A stretch of 64,000 nucleotides of DNA from DATHAP01 sp963762865 (lineage in GTDB: Bacteria > Actinomycetota > Actinomycetes > JACCUZ01). Below are positions 43,191-51,769 of this stretch, in pieces; position 1 is the first letter of the stretch, and every line of letters starts with the position of its first letter. The stretch is from the NCBI GenBank assembly GCA_963762865.1, contig CAVXNC010000003.1, forward strand, positions 186,001 to 250,000. Direction: 5' to 3'. The translations under genes and the position numbers were made by a program. The notes beneath the pieces were generated by a model. It had not been told where the DNA came from and ran no database searches. It saw nothing but the letters and a program-made list of their open reading frames with translations.

Positions 43191-44228
43191 GTGGACCGGC
43201 CTGCCGGGGCGCTGGCACGCTGGCTGACCGTGGCGACGCACCGCGACCGGCTGCCGGACCAGCCCGGCCAGCCCGGCCAGCCCGCGCGGCCCGACGCGCT
43301 GACCCCGGTCCGGCTCGGGCCGGGCGACCTGCCCGACCTCGTCGACTTCCTCACCATCTGCGACACCGCCGTCGTGGGTCATGCCGACATCACCGAGGAA
43401 GAGGTGGACGCCGACCTGCGCAACCCCGTGGTCGAGTCCTACGGATGGCGCGACGAGACCGGCCGGCTGGTCGGACACGGCTACGCGGAGCGAATCGGCG
43501 ACAGCGACAAGGTCGTCATCGACGTGTACGTCCTCCCCTCCCACCCGGACCAGGAGCTCGGCCTCGAAGTGCTGCGCTTCCTCGAGGAGCGCGGCCGCGC
43601 CGTGGTCGCGGCGGGTGGCAAGGACAGCGTGTACTTCGACATGGGGACCTATCGCCAGGACCTGAAGACCCAGGAGTGGCTGCGCTCTGCGGGCTACGAG
43701 TCGGAGACGTCCTTCGAGCGGATGCGCGTCGACTTCGACGGGCCGGTCGACCAACCCGAGACGCCCGGGGTCACGGTCCGCCGCAGCGACCAGACCGAGG
43801 ACGACCTGCGGGCGGCGCACCGCATCGACGAGGCGTCGTTCGGCCAGCACTACGGGCAGGTGCCTGTCGACTTCGAGCTCTACCGCTACCGGCTCACGGA
43901 GCACGGTGACGACTTCTCGCAGCTGTGGCTGGCCGAGCTCGACGGCGAGCCGGTCGGCCTGCTCATCGGCAACAAGCGATTCGAGCGCGAGCAGGACGCG
44001 GGCTACGTCAGCAGCCTGGCGACCCTGCCGGCAGCGCGCGGGAAGGGCGTCGGCAAGGCCCTGCTCCGGGCCTACTTCGCGGCCGAGCAGCAGGCCGGTC
44101 GGGTCGCGGTCCTGCTGCACGTCGACGCCGCCAACGTGACGGGGGCGCTCGCGATCTACGAGTCGGTCGGGATGCGGCCGGTCGAGAGCATCCTCGCCTG
44201 GGCCAAGCGCGAGCCGCTCGCCTCCTGA
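43191..44228 (+). CDS. Tandem GNAT acetyltransferase (mycothiol synthase-like)
   Basis: 345 aa with two GNAT domains. The N-terminal domain (about residues 40-170) has GDLPDLVDFLTICDTAVVGH, GRLVGHGYAERIGDSDK and VVIDVYVLPSHPDQELGLEV. The C-terminal domain (about 185-340) has LWLAELDGEPVGLLIGNKRF, the acetyl-CoA loop SSLATLPAARGKGVGKALLR (R/Q-x-x-G-x-G/A) and VDAANVTGALAIYESVGMRP. Resembles MshD, the last enzyme of mycothiol synthesis, but the substrate cannot be assigned. GTG 43191 is the longest start; GTG 43230 is also possible. Confidence 0.82.
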   Translation: MDRPAGALARWLTVATHRDRLPDQPGQPGQPARPDALTPVRLGPGDLPDLVDFLTICDTAVVGHADITEEEVDADLRNPVVESYGWRDETGRLVGHGYAERIGDSDKVVIDVYVLPSHPDQELGLEVLRFLEERGRAVVAAGGKDSVYFDMGTYRQDLKTQEWLRSAGYESETSFERMRVDFDGPVDQPETPGVTVRRSDQTEDDLRAAHRIDEASFGQHYGQVPVDFELYRYRLTEHGDDFSQLWLAELDGEPVGLLIGNKRFEREQDAGYVSSLATLPAARGKGVGKALLRAYFAAEQQAGRVAVLLHVDAANVTGALAIYESVGMRPVESILAWAKREPLAS

Positions 44229-44251
44229 GCGACGTCCCCGCCCGCGCCCCC

Positions 44252-44315
44252 GGATGTGCGCTCCCGCACCGGACACGCCGCGCGACCGGTGCGTCAGCGC
44301 ACATTCAGGGGTCAG
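44252..44315. repeat. Structured repeat, family C copy 1, gene-end hairpin
   Basis: 64 nt: TGTGCG (44255) ... CGCACCGG, loop with GACACGCCG, then CCGGTGCG ... CGCACA (to 44303), followed by a tail ending GGGTCAG. The TCA of the tail (44312-44314) is the stop codon of the minus-strand quinone oxidoreductase. The second copy at 62531 is about three quarters identical with base-pair-preserving changes. Lies between converging genes; likely bidirectional terminator. Confidence 0.75.
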
Positions 44316-45289
44316 GTGGTGAGGAGGACCTTGCCGACCGCCTCGCCGGCCTCGATCACCCGGTGCGCCTCGGCGGCGTCCGACATCGGCACCCGCCGGT
44401 CGATGATGGGCCGCACGGTGCCCGACCCGACCAGCGGCCAGACGTGCTCGCGCACCGACGCGACGACCGCCGCCTTCTCCTCGGGCGGCCGGGCGCGCAG
44501 CGTGGTTGCGAGCACGGCCCCGCGCTTGCGCATCAGCAGGCCGAGGTCGAGCTCGGCCCTGGTCCCGCCCTGCATGCCGATGACGACCAGCCGGCCGCTG
44601 GCGGCCAGCACCTCGATGTTGCGGGCGAGGTACTTCGCGCCGATCAGGTCGAGCACCACGTCGGCGCCCCGGCCGTCCGTCGCCTGGCGCACCGACTCGA
44701 CGAAGTCCTCGTCGCGGTAGTTGACCAGGACCTCGGCGCCGAGGTCCCGGCAGCGGGCCAGCTTCGCCGCCGACCCCGCGGTCACCGCGACCCGCGCCTG
44801 CATCGCGCGACCGAGCTGGATGGCCATCGTCCCGATGCCCGACGCGCCGCCGTGGACCAGCAGGGTCTCGCCCGGCCGCAGGCCCGCGAGCATGAAGACG
44901 TTGGACCACACCGTGCAGGCCACCTCGGGCAGCCCGGCGGCGTCGACCAGGTCGACCCCGGTCGGCAGCGGCAGGACCTGGCCTGCGGGCACGGCGACCT
45001 TCTGGGCGTACCCCCCTCCGGTGAGCAGCGCGCACACCTCGTCGCCGACCGCCCATCCCTCGACGTCCTCGCCGACCGCGGCGACCCGGCCCGAGCACTC
45101 GAGCCCGAGGTAGGGCGACGTGCCCGGCGGCGGGTCGTAGTGACCCTGCCGCTGCAGCAGGTCGGCGCGGTTGACGGCGCTAGCGGCGACGTCGACGAGG
45201 ACCTCGTCCGGCCCGACGACCGGGTCGGGTACGTCCTCCCAACGCATCGCCTCGGGACCACCCGGATGGCTCAACACGACGGCGCGCAC
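44312..45289 (-). CDS. NAD(P)H quinone oxidoreductase (MDR, PIG3-type)
   Basis: Intact, 325 aa from GTG 45289. Zinc-free medium-chain dehydrogenase reducing quinones with NAD(P)H. N-terminal MRAVVLSHPGGPEA-like start, SAVNRADLLQRQGHYDPPPG (PIG3 hallmark, about residues 39-58), YLGLECSGRVAAVGEDVEGW, then the cofactor domain ETLLVHGGASGIGTMAIQLG (about 140-159), LVNYRDEDFVESVRQATDG and GADVVLDLIGAKYLARN. Start 45289 is preferred over GTG 45298 because the TAGGGT box (45302-45297) would overlap the latter. Confidence 0.9.
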   Translation of the reverse strand: MRAVVLSHPGGPEAMRWEDVPDPVVGPDEVLVDVAASAVNRADLLQRQGHYDPPPGTSPYLGLECSGRVAAVGEDVEGWAVGDEVCALLTGGGYAQKVAVPAGQVLPLPTGVDLVDAAGLPEVACTVWSNVFMLAGLRPGETLLVHGGASGIGTMAIQLGRAMQARVAVTAGSAAKLARCRDLGAEVLVNYRDEDFVESVRQATDGRGADVVLDLIGAKYLARNIEVLAASGRLVVIGMQGGTRAELDLGLLMRKRGAVLATTLRARPPEEKAAVVASVREHVWPLVGSGTVRPIIDRRVPMSDAAEAHRVIEAGEAVGKVLLTT

Positions 45290-45296
45290 GGACCAC

Positions 45297-45302
45297 ACCC
45301 TA
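45297..45302 (-). promoter_or_regulatory. Candidate -10 box (TAGGGT) of the quinone oxidoreductase gene
   Basis: TAGGGT on the minus strand with 7 nt to GTG 45289. It fixes the start choice for that gene. Confidence 0.45.
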
Positions 45303-45318
45303 GGAAGGGATGGAGCCC

Positions 45319-45394
45319 GCCGCCCTCTCAAGAAGAGGCAAAGGGCGGCCGATGCCCAGAGGGTCCGACCTGTGAGCCCGTCGGACGGCCGCCC
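45319..45394 (+). promoter_or_regulatory. Conservon leader with two mutually exclusive hairpins
   Basis: Segment GGGCGGC at 45343-45349 can pair either upstream or downstream. Upstream: GCCGC (45319-45323) plus CCTCT (45324-45328) pair with AGAGG (45334-45338) and GCGGC (45345-45349). Downstream: GGGCGGCCG (45343-45351) pairs with CGGCCGCCC (45386-45394), reinforced inside by GTCCGAC/GTCGGAC (45363-45369 with 45380-45386). The second hairpin ends 33 nt before the cvnA ATG. The upstream gene is divergent, so this is not its terminator. The layout resembles an attenuator or RNA switch, with no known class recognised. Confidence 0.5.
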
Positions 45395-45427
45395 TGACGT
45401 GACCTGATGCGACGACCTGGAGAGTCC

Positions 45428-48400
45428 ATGCTGCGCGACGCCGGTGTCCGCACGAAGCTGCTCGCCGTCCTGGCGATCCCCACGCTGCTTCTCGTCGCCG
45501 TGACCGGGCTGCTGGTCAGCGGGCAGGTCGGCGAGGCGCGCCGCGCCGGGCAGATCAACGCCCTCACCGAGGTCGCCGTCCAGGTCAACACGGTGGTGCA
45601 CAGCCTCCAGGAGGAGCGCAGCATCACCCTCAGCTACCTGCAGGCGCCTAGCGCGTCGGCCAAGGCCAGGGTCTCGGCACAGCGAAGCTTCACCGACCGG
45701 CAGCTGTTCGAGCTGCGCAAGCTGGTGGCGGCGTCGCCGGTCGACCAGATGTCCGAGGCGGTACGTGCGGCGGTGGCCCGGTCCAGCAGTGCCCACGAGG
45801 AGCTGCGCGGCGCACGGGCCTCGGTCGACGCCGGCCGGTTCTTCGCCACCGAGACCGATGTCCTCTACACCAAGGTGATCCGGACGGACCTCGATCTCCC
45901 AGGTGTTCTGGCGACCACCGGCGCCGCCGACCTGGGTTCGGTCCTCAAGGCCTACCAGTCGCTGTCCCGCAACATCGAGTACGCGTCGCACGAGCGTGAC
46001 CTGGTCGAGCAGGCGTTGACCGCCGGCGCCATGAACGAGGCAACGTTCGCCCAGGCGTCCGCACTCGTCGCCCAGCAGCGCGAGTCGCTGCAGGAGTTCC
46101 AGGGTGCTGCCCCGGCCACGTCCTTCGCGCAGCTCGACGAGCGGCTGGCCGGAGCCCAGAACTACGAGATCGACCAGGTCCGGCGCGACCTCAGCCAGCT
46201 GCTGAAGGGCACCGAGCCCGATGTCGGTGCCGCCACGACCTGGGTCACCGCCGCGAACTCCCGGGTCTCGGTCATGACGAACTCCGAGTCGCAGCTCGTC
46301 GACGAGATCGGCGACGCGGCGGTCGATGCCCAGCTCGCCCAGGAGCGGCGGGCGCTGATCGTCGTCACCATCTCCGTCCTCGGTCTCGGTCTGGCGCTGC
46401 TGCTCGCCGTCGGCCTCGCCCGCCGGATCACCCGGCCGCTGCGGCGGCTCACGTCCGCGGCCGGCGACATCGGCGACGAGCTGCCGCGCATGGTCGAGCG
46501 GATGCAGATCCCCGGTGAGGGCCCGGGCGTCGCAGTCGAGCCGATCCACGGTCGAGTCGAGCGACGAGATCGGTCAGCTCGCGCAGGCCTTCAACACCGT
46601 CAACGACGTCACCGTCCGGGTCGCCAAGGAGCAGGCCGCGCTGCGCGCGAGCATCGCCGAGATGTTCGTCAACGTGGCCCGCCGCAACCAGGTGCTCCTC
46701 GGACGGCAGCTCAAGGCGCTCGACCAGATGGAGGCCCGCGAGGAGGACCCCGACGTCCTCGAGCGCCTCTTCACCCTCGACCACCTCGCCACCCGGATGC
46801 GCCGCAACGCGGAGAGCCTGCTGGTGCTGGCCGGCATCGACTCCACGCGCCGGCTGCGCGGCGCCCTGCCGCTCTCCGACGTGATCCGCACTGCCGTCGG
46901 CGAGATCGAGTCCTTCGACCGCATCGACCTGTCGATGTCGGACGACCCCGACCTCTCCGGCCGGCACGCCCTGACCGTCGCGCACCTCCTCGCCGAGCTG
47001 CTCGAGAACGCGACGCACTTCTCCAACCCGGAGACCCGGGTCGTCGTCTCGGCCAAGGTCACCGGCCACGGCGTCGACCTGACGGTCACCGACTACGGCC
47101 TCGGCATGTCCGAGGACGAGGTTGCTGACGCCAACGAGAAGATCGCGCACCCGCCGCTCGCCGAGATCGCCGTGTCGCAGCGGCTGGGGCTCTTCGTGGT
47201 CGGCCGGCTCGCCGCCCGACTCGAGGCTTCGGTCGAGCTGCGTCGCGGCCGGACCGCGGGCACCGTGGTCGTCGTCAGCCTGCCCGCGGCGGTGTTCGAG
47301 GGCATGGCGGCACCCGAGTCGCCGGAGCCGGTCGACGAGATCGCCTCGGTCGCCGACGTGACGCCGGGCACCGAGGACGCAGCAGCTGCAGTCGACGTCG
47401 CGCCGGTCGAGGTGCCGGCCGAGGACGTGCCGGTCGGTGCTGTCGACGAGGTGCCGGCCGACGAGGGGCCTGCAGCCGACGAGGTGCCCGCAGCCGACGA
47501 GGTTGGCGGTGAGCCCGCACCGCAGCGGTCCCGCTGGTGGAACCGCCGCCGCCCGGTGGCATCTCCTGCGGAGGACGTGCTTGCTGAGGACGGCGCAGCG
47601 GACGTTGCCGACGCAGCGGACGTTGCCGACGCAGCCGACGAGGTCGCCGCCGACGAGGTCGCAGCCGACGAGGTCGTTGCGGCCGACGTCACCGGCGAGC
47701 CGGTCCTTATCGACGACCTGCACTCGGTGGCCACCGACCTGCGCGACCCGGCTACCTTCGCCGACACCCAGCCGCTGGCGGCGGTGGACGTCGACGTCGA
47801 GCCCGAGGTCGAGCCGATCGCCGACGTGGAGCCGGTCGCCGATGTCGAGCCGGTCGCCGAGGTCGAGCAAGAAGTGGAGCCGGTCGCCGAGGTCGAGCCC
47901 GAGGTCGAGCCGGTCGCCGAGGTCGAGCCCGAGGTGGAGCCGGTCGCCGAAGTGGAGCCCGAGGTCGAGCCGGAGCCCGAGCCCGCGGCCTTCCCGCAGT
48001 TCGCCTTCACGCGTGCGGTCGACGTGCTGCCCAGCCGTACCACCAGTGGCGGCCGCTTCAGCCGGCACCGGCACCCCGCGCCCGAGCGTCAGCCTGCCGT
48101 CCCGGCTCCGGCGCCCGTGGCCGAGCCCACGGTCGCACCAGTCGTCGAGGCCCCGGTCGCGCCCGTCGCCGAAGCTCCCGTCGCGGCACCGGTGGTGACC
48201 AGCTTTGTACCGGAACCGGCAGCACCGGTCGACGAGCCGGCCGCCCTGGTCGACGAGCCGGCCGCCCTGGTCGACGAGCCGGTCGACCCACCGGTCGACG
48301 AGCCCCCGCTTGCCGAGCGCCCGGTCGCCGACACACCGCCGACCGAGGCTCCGGTCGCGGACGAACCGGTCCCCGCGACGCCCGCGCTGCCCGCTCGCGT

Positions 48401-48848
48401 CGCGGCGCAGCGGGTCCCGGTTGCCGCCGGGCTGCCCACGCGCGCAGCTGCGGTCAGCGAGCCCGCGGCACAATCCGAGCCCGCGGCACCGTCAGAGGCC
48501 GCTGCGCCGTCCGAAGGCTCGGCACTGCTCGCGCAGTCCGACCTGACGTCGTCGGCGCTGACCGAGCTGCGCGGGCTCTACGAGCCGACCTTCGCCCCCG
48601 TCCAGCCGGCTGCGGCGGTCGAGACCACGGCACCGGTCGCGGGCGGGCTGGTGCGACGTACGCCCAAGTCCGCGGAGACCGCGACGCCCACGACGACCGC
48701 CCGCGCGCGGACGAGGCAGCGTTCGGCCTCCGACGTCCGCGGCATGCTCACCGGCTTCCGGGCCGGGGTGGAGCGCGGCCGCACGACCGACAGCACCGCA
48801 GACGAGACCCCCGCAAGCGAGACAGCCGAGACAAAGGACGCGACGTGA
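45428..48848 (+). CDS. cvnA: Conservon sensor histidine-kinase-like protein CvnA, one frameshift, repeat-rich tail
   Basis: Membrane sensor of a CvnA-D system. Helix 1 (about residues 11-32, LLAVLAIPTLLLVAVTGLLV), an outer nitrate/nitrite-sensing-type helical domain (about 35-300, with LQEERSITLSYLQAPSASAK), helix 2 (ALIVVTISVLGLGLALLLAV), HAMP (RRITRPLRRLTSAAGDIGDE), then a frame break near 46550. One extra G in ACGGTC would explain it: the next frame resumes VESSDEIGQLAQAFNTVNDV. The kinase core has VARRNQVLLGRQLKALDQME, the N-box LLAELLENATHFSNPETRVV and YGLGMSEDEV. No phospho-acceptor His motif of the standard HExxxPL type is seen. From about 47330 a 500-residue acidic Ala/Pro/Glu/Val tail carries tandem VEPVAEVEPE units. 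Confidence 0.88.
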
Positions 48849-49276
48849 GCAACCTCAGCCCCGAGGCCGCCAACTTCAGCTGGCTGCTCGGCAACTTCGT
48901 GAAGAGCGTCCCCGGCGTGCAGCACACGCTGGTGGTGTCCGCGGACGGGCTGCTGATGGCGATGTCCGACGAGCTCGACCGCACGCAGGGGGACCAGCTC
49001 GCCGCGATCGTGTCCGGGCTGGCGAGCCTGACGCGGGGCGCCGCCCGCCAGCTCGACGCCGGCGAGGTCCGTCAGTCCATCGTCGAGATGGACGAGCTGT
49101 TCCTCTTCACGACCAGCATCAGCGACGGGTCGGTGCTGGCGGTCGCCGCCGACGCGTCGAGCGACGTCGGGCTGGTCGGCTACGAGATGACGCTGCTCGT
49201 CTCGCGCGCCGAGGCCACCATGACGCCGGCCCTCGTCAGCGAGATGCGCTCCCGGCTGCCCGTCGGTGCGAGGTGA
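48845..49276 (+). CDS. cvnB: Roadblock/LC7 domain protein CvnB
   Basis: Intact, 143 aa, GTGA overlap with cvnA. A small roadblock domain that acts as a GTPase partner or GAP: FSWLLGNFVKSVPGVQHTLV (residues 11-30), VSADGLLMAMSDELDRTQGD, LDAGEVRQSIVEMDELFLFT and SVLAVAADASSDVGLVGYEM. In Streptomyces conservons CvnB interacts with CvnA and CvnD. Confidence 0.93.
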   Translation: MSNLSPEAANFSWLLGNFVKSVPGVQHTLVVSADGLLMAMSDELDRTQGDQLAAIVSGLASLTRGAARQLDAGEVRQSIVEMDELFLFTTSISDGSVLAVAADASSDVGLVGYEMTLLVSRAEATMTPALVSEMRSRLPVGAR

Positions 49277-49282
49277 CCTCCG

Positions 49283-49693
49283 GTGCCTGTCGACCCTGAG
49301 GACGCGCCGCGGCGCTTCGACCACGACCTCTACGACGAGGAGTCGGTCGAGGAGGCGCGCCTCGTCCGCCCGTACGCGCTCACCCGTGGCCGCACCCGGC
49401 CCGGGCGCTCCGACCTGCCGCTCGAGGCGCTCGTGCGGTGGGTCGACGGCTCGGTCGACACGATGGGCACCGCCGAGCGTCGACGCATCCACCAGCTGAC
49501 CAGCACCCAGATCCTGTCCGTAGCCGAGCTGTCCGCGCACCTGTCCCTGCCTCTGGGAGTCGTTCGGGTGCTCGTCGGTGACCTCGCCGACGAGGCGCTG
49601 GTCGTCGTGCACTCGGGGTCGTCCGCAGCGGCCGCCCCGGCCACCAACCTCAAGGTCCTGGAGAGTGTTCTCAATGGCATTTCCGCACTCTGA
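49283..49693 (+). CDS. cvnC: DUF742 protein CvnC
   Basis: Intact, 136 aa, GTG start 6 nt after cvnB. A winged-helix-like DUF742 domain: ARLVRPYALTRGRTRPGRSD (residues about 25-44), then QLTSTQILSVAELSAHLSLP, LGVVRVLVGDLADEALVVVH and the end LKVLESVLNGISAL. Third component of the conservon, probably an adaptor between sensor and GTPase. Its last 20 bases overlap the start of cvnD in another frame. Confidence 0.92.
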   Translation: MPVDPEDAPRRFDHDLYDEESVEEARLVRPYALTRGRTRPGRSDLPLEALVRWVDGSVDTMGTAERRRIHQLTSTQILSVAELSAHLSLPLGVVRVLVGDLADEALVVVHSGSSAAAAPATNLKVLESVLNGISAL

Positions 49694-50309
49694 CGTCGCC
49701 CCGCCGCATGCGGCGCCGGACGCACCGGCGCAGCAGGCGCCTGCCGGGACCGAGCCGCCCGCGACGCCCATCACCGTCAAGATCGTGATCGCGGGCGGGT
49801 TCGCGGTCGGCAAGACGACCTTCATCGGGTCCATCTCCGACATCGAGCCGCTCTCGACCGAGGCAGCGATGACCGAGCACAGCGTGGGCGTCGACGACGC
49901 CGGCGGCGTGTCCGACCGCAAGACCTCGACCACGGTCGCGATGGACTTCGGCCGCATCGCCCTGCCGGGCGACCTGTGGCTCTACCTCTTCGGCACGCCC
50001 GGGCAGGACCGCTTCCACTTCATGTGGGACGACCTGGTCACCGGCGCGATCGGCGCGGTCGTGCTGGTCGACACCGAGCGGCTCGAGCAGTGCTTCGACG
50101 CGGTGGACTACTTCGAGGCTCGCCAGATCCCGTTCGTGCTCGCGGTGAACTGCTTCGACGGCGTGGCCAAGCACTCGATCGACGACGTCCGCTCCGCACT
50201 CGCCGTCCGCGACCACGTGCCGGTCTTCTACACCGACGCGCGCAACCGCCAGGCCACCAAGCAGGCACTGATCACCGTGGTCACCCTGGCCATGTCCCGC
50301 ATGCAGTAG
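49674..50309 (+). CDS. cvnD: Conservon small GTPase CvnD
   Basis: Intact, 211 aa, ATG inside the end of cvnC. A Ras/MglA-like GTPase: after a Pro/Ala-rich leader, the P-loop KIVIAGGFAVGKTTFIGSIS (about residues 36-55), switch region TEHSVGVDDAGGVSDRKTST, G3-like LYLFGTPGQDRFHFMWDDLV (DxxG replaced by GTPGQ as in this family), VLAVNCFDG for guanine recognition and VFYTDARNRQATKQALITVV. It completes cvnA-B-C-D and is followed directly by repeat A2. The stop is TAG. Confidence 0.93.
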   Translation: MAFPHSDVAPPHAAPDAPAQQAPAGTEPPATPITVKIVIAGGFAVGKTTFIGSISDIEPLSTEAAMTEHSVGVDDAGGVSDRKTSTTVAMDFGRIALPGDLWLYLFGTPGQDRFHFMWDDLVTGAIGAVVLVDTERLEQCFDAVDYFEARQIPFVLAVNCFDGVAKHSIDDVRSALAVRDHVPVFYTDARNRQATKQALITVVTLAMSRMQ

Positions 50310-50326
50310 CCCGCTGCGGTGCCGGT

Positions 50327-50420
50327 GCGAATTGATCACGCGAGCGTGGTCGTTGGTTGCTGAGCGCGGCAAATTTGCCCCGGCCAGCCTGAGTTGACCA
50401 CGCGGGCGTGGTCATTTCGC
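50327..50420. repeat. Structured intergenic repeat, family A copy 2
   Basis: 94 nt, inverted relative to the copy at 37242. Left end GCGAATTGATCACGCGAGCG, middle TTGCTGAGCGCGGCAAATTT containing the perfect palindrome GGCAAATTTGCC, right end closing GCGTGGTCATTTCGC. It lies 17 nt after the cvnD TAG and 24 nt before the next promoter, so it may terminate the conservon. Confidence 0.75.
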
Positions 50421-50444
50421 CCGCGGGGAGAGGGCCTGCCCGCC

Positions 50445-50450
50445 TAGGGT
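50445..50450 (+). promoter_or_regulatory. Candidate -10 box (TAGGGT) of the response regulator gene
   Basis: TAGGGT with 6 nt to GTG 50457, leaderless-type spacing. Confidence 0.5.
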
Positions 50451-50456
50451 GATGCG

Positions 50457-51131
50457 GTGACGATCAGGGTGCTGCTCGCCGAGGACAACGCGCTGCTCCG
50501 GCAGGGGCTCGAGCGGCTCATCGCGCACGACGACGCCCTGGAGCTGGTCGGGTCCGTCGCCGACCTGCCGTCGCTGCAGAAGGCGGTCGTCGAGCACGAG
50601 CCCGACGTGGTCGTCAGCGACATCCGGATGCCGCCGACCAAGACCGACGAGGGCATCCAGATGGCGCAGCAGCTGCGCCAGGAGCGCCCCCAGGTCGGGG
50701 TCGTGCTGCTCAGCCAGCACGCCGACGCGGCCTTCGCCCTCAAGCTGCTCGAGGGCGGTTCGGGCGGCCGCGCCTACCTCCTCAAGGAGCGCGTCGGCGA
50801 CGTCGGCGAGCTCACCAGCGCGGTGCAGCGCGTCCACGAGGGCGGCTCGGTCATCGACCCGACCGTCGTCGAGCAGCTGGTCGCCGCCAACCGCGGCCCG
50901 CAGGAGACCCCGCTCACGACGCTGACCCCGCGCGAGCTCGAGGTCCTCGGCGAGATGGCGCAGGGCAAGAGCAACGCCGCGATCGCCGCCACCCTCTTCC
51001 TCTCCGAGCGCGCGATCGAGAAGCACACCAACTCGATCTTCGCCAAGCTCGCCCTCACCGAGGAGCGTGACCTCAACCGCCGGGTCAAGGCCGTGCTGCT
51101 CTACCTGCACGAGCACGGCACCGGCGCCTGA
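50457..51131 (+). CDS. NarL/LuxR-type response regulator
   Basis: Intact, 224 aa. Receiver domain: IRVLLAEDNALLRQGLERLI with the acidic pocket, phospho-acceptor Asp in PDVVVSDIRMPPTKTDEGIQ (about residue 53), and Lys in GGRAYLLKERVGDVGELTSA. C-terminal HTH: LTPRELEVLGEMAQGKSNAA, then IAATLFLSERAIEKHTNSIF. No kinase is beside it on the same strand; the nearest histidine kinase is in the converging operon at 53760-55796, which is HisKA_3-type and therefore a fitting partner. Confidence 0.92.
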   Translation: MTIRVLLAEDNALLRQGLERLIAHDDALELVGSVADLPSLQKAVVEHEPDVVVSDIRMPPTKTDEGIQMAQQLRQERPQVGVVLLSQHADAAFALKLLEGGSGGRAYLLKERVGDVGELTSAVQRVHEGGSVIDPTVVEQLVAANRGPQETPLTTLTPRELEVLGEMAQGKSNAAIAATLFLSERAIEKHTNSIFAKLALTEERDLNRRVKAVLLYLHEHGTGA

Positions 51132-51343
51132 GAGCGAGCGCCAGCACACAGTCCGGTCCCGTCCGTGTCCGGTGCCGGCCGGCGGCAGCGTCGCGCCTGC
51201 TCAGGTCCGGCCGCACTGTGTGTCCGTCGGTACGTCGCGGCGGGTCGCAACACAGGAACGACTCGACGGGGTGGCTGGCCACACCACCCCTGACGCGCTG
51301 TCCACCTTCGCCAGCACAGTGCCGGCGCGGCACACTGGCTGGC

Positions 51344-51763
51344 ATGACCGGTCCCGACGGCGCCCGCCCGAGCGTGCGAGTGCTCACCGTGGACGACCAG
51401 CGGCCCTTCCGGGTCGCGGCCGCCGCGGTGGTCCGCCGGATGCCGGGGTTCGAGCTCGTCGGTGAGGCGGCCTCCGGCGAGGAGGCCCTGGTTGCGGTGG
51501 CCGAGCTGGGCCCCGACCTGGTGCTGATGGACATCAACATGCCCGGCATGAGCGGCATCGCAGCGACCCGGGCGATCACCGCCGTCGCGGAGCCGCCGGT
51601 CGTATTCCTGTGCTCCACGTACCAGGCCGCGGACCTCCCGGCCGACGCCTTGCACAGCGGCGCAGCGGCGTACATCGACAAGGAGCACCTCGGCGCCGAC
51701 CTGCTCGCGCGGCTCTGGAGCGAGCACGAGCCGACCGGTGGCGCCGCGACCGCGGCGCGCTAG
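51344..51763 (+). CDS. Stand-alone response regulator receiver domain
   Basis: Intact, 139 aa, only a receiver: RVLTVDDQRPFRVAAAAVVR, Asp in PDLVLMDINMPGMSGIAATR (about residue 63) and the conserved Lys in SGAAAYIDKEHLGADLLARL. No output domain follows before the stop at 51763, and the convergent permease gene ends 7 nt later. May act by protein contact or as a phosphate sink for the kinase at 53760-55796. The 212-base gap before it (51132-51343) holds a loose inverted repeat CACACAGT/ACTGTGTG near 51145 and 51214 and no gene. Confidence 0.88.
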   Translation: MTGPDGARPSVRVLTVDDQRPFRVAAAAVVRRMPGFELVGEAASGEEALVAVAELGPDLVLMDINMPGMSGIAATRAITAVAEPPVVFLCSTYQAADLPADALHSGAAAYIDKEHLGADLLARLWSEHEPTGGAATAAR

Positions 51764-51769
51764 CCGACC

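Noticed and set aside
39480..48290. CRISPR array suggested by the short repeats in the aldolase leader and cvnA tail
   Set aside because: The repeats are in-frame codon repeats without constant repeat/variable spacer structure, and no cas genes are present.
47093..48473. Long minus-strand frames opposite the conservon sensor (Gly/Ala/Ser/Thr-rich)
   Set aside because: They are mirror images of the GC-rich repetitive tail and have no recognisable fold.
51144..51222. Inverted repeat CACACAGT...ACTGTGTG after the response regulator as a third copy of repeat family C
   Set aside because: It lacks the CCGGACACGCCG loop and the GGGTCAG tail, and the arms are 60 nt apart.
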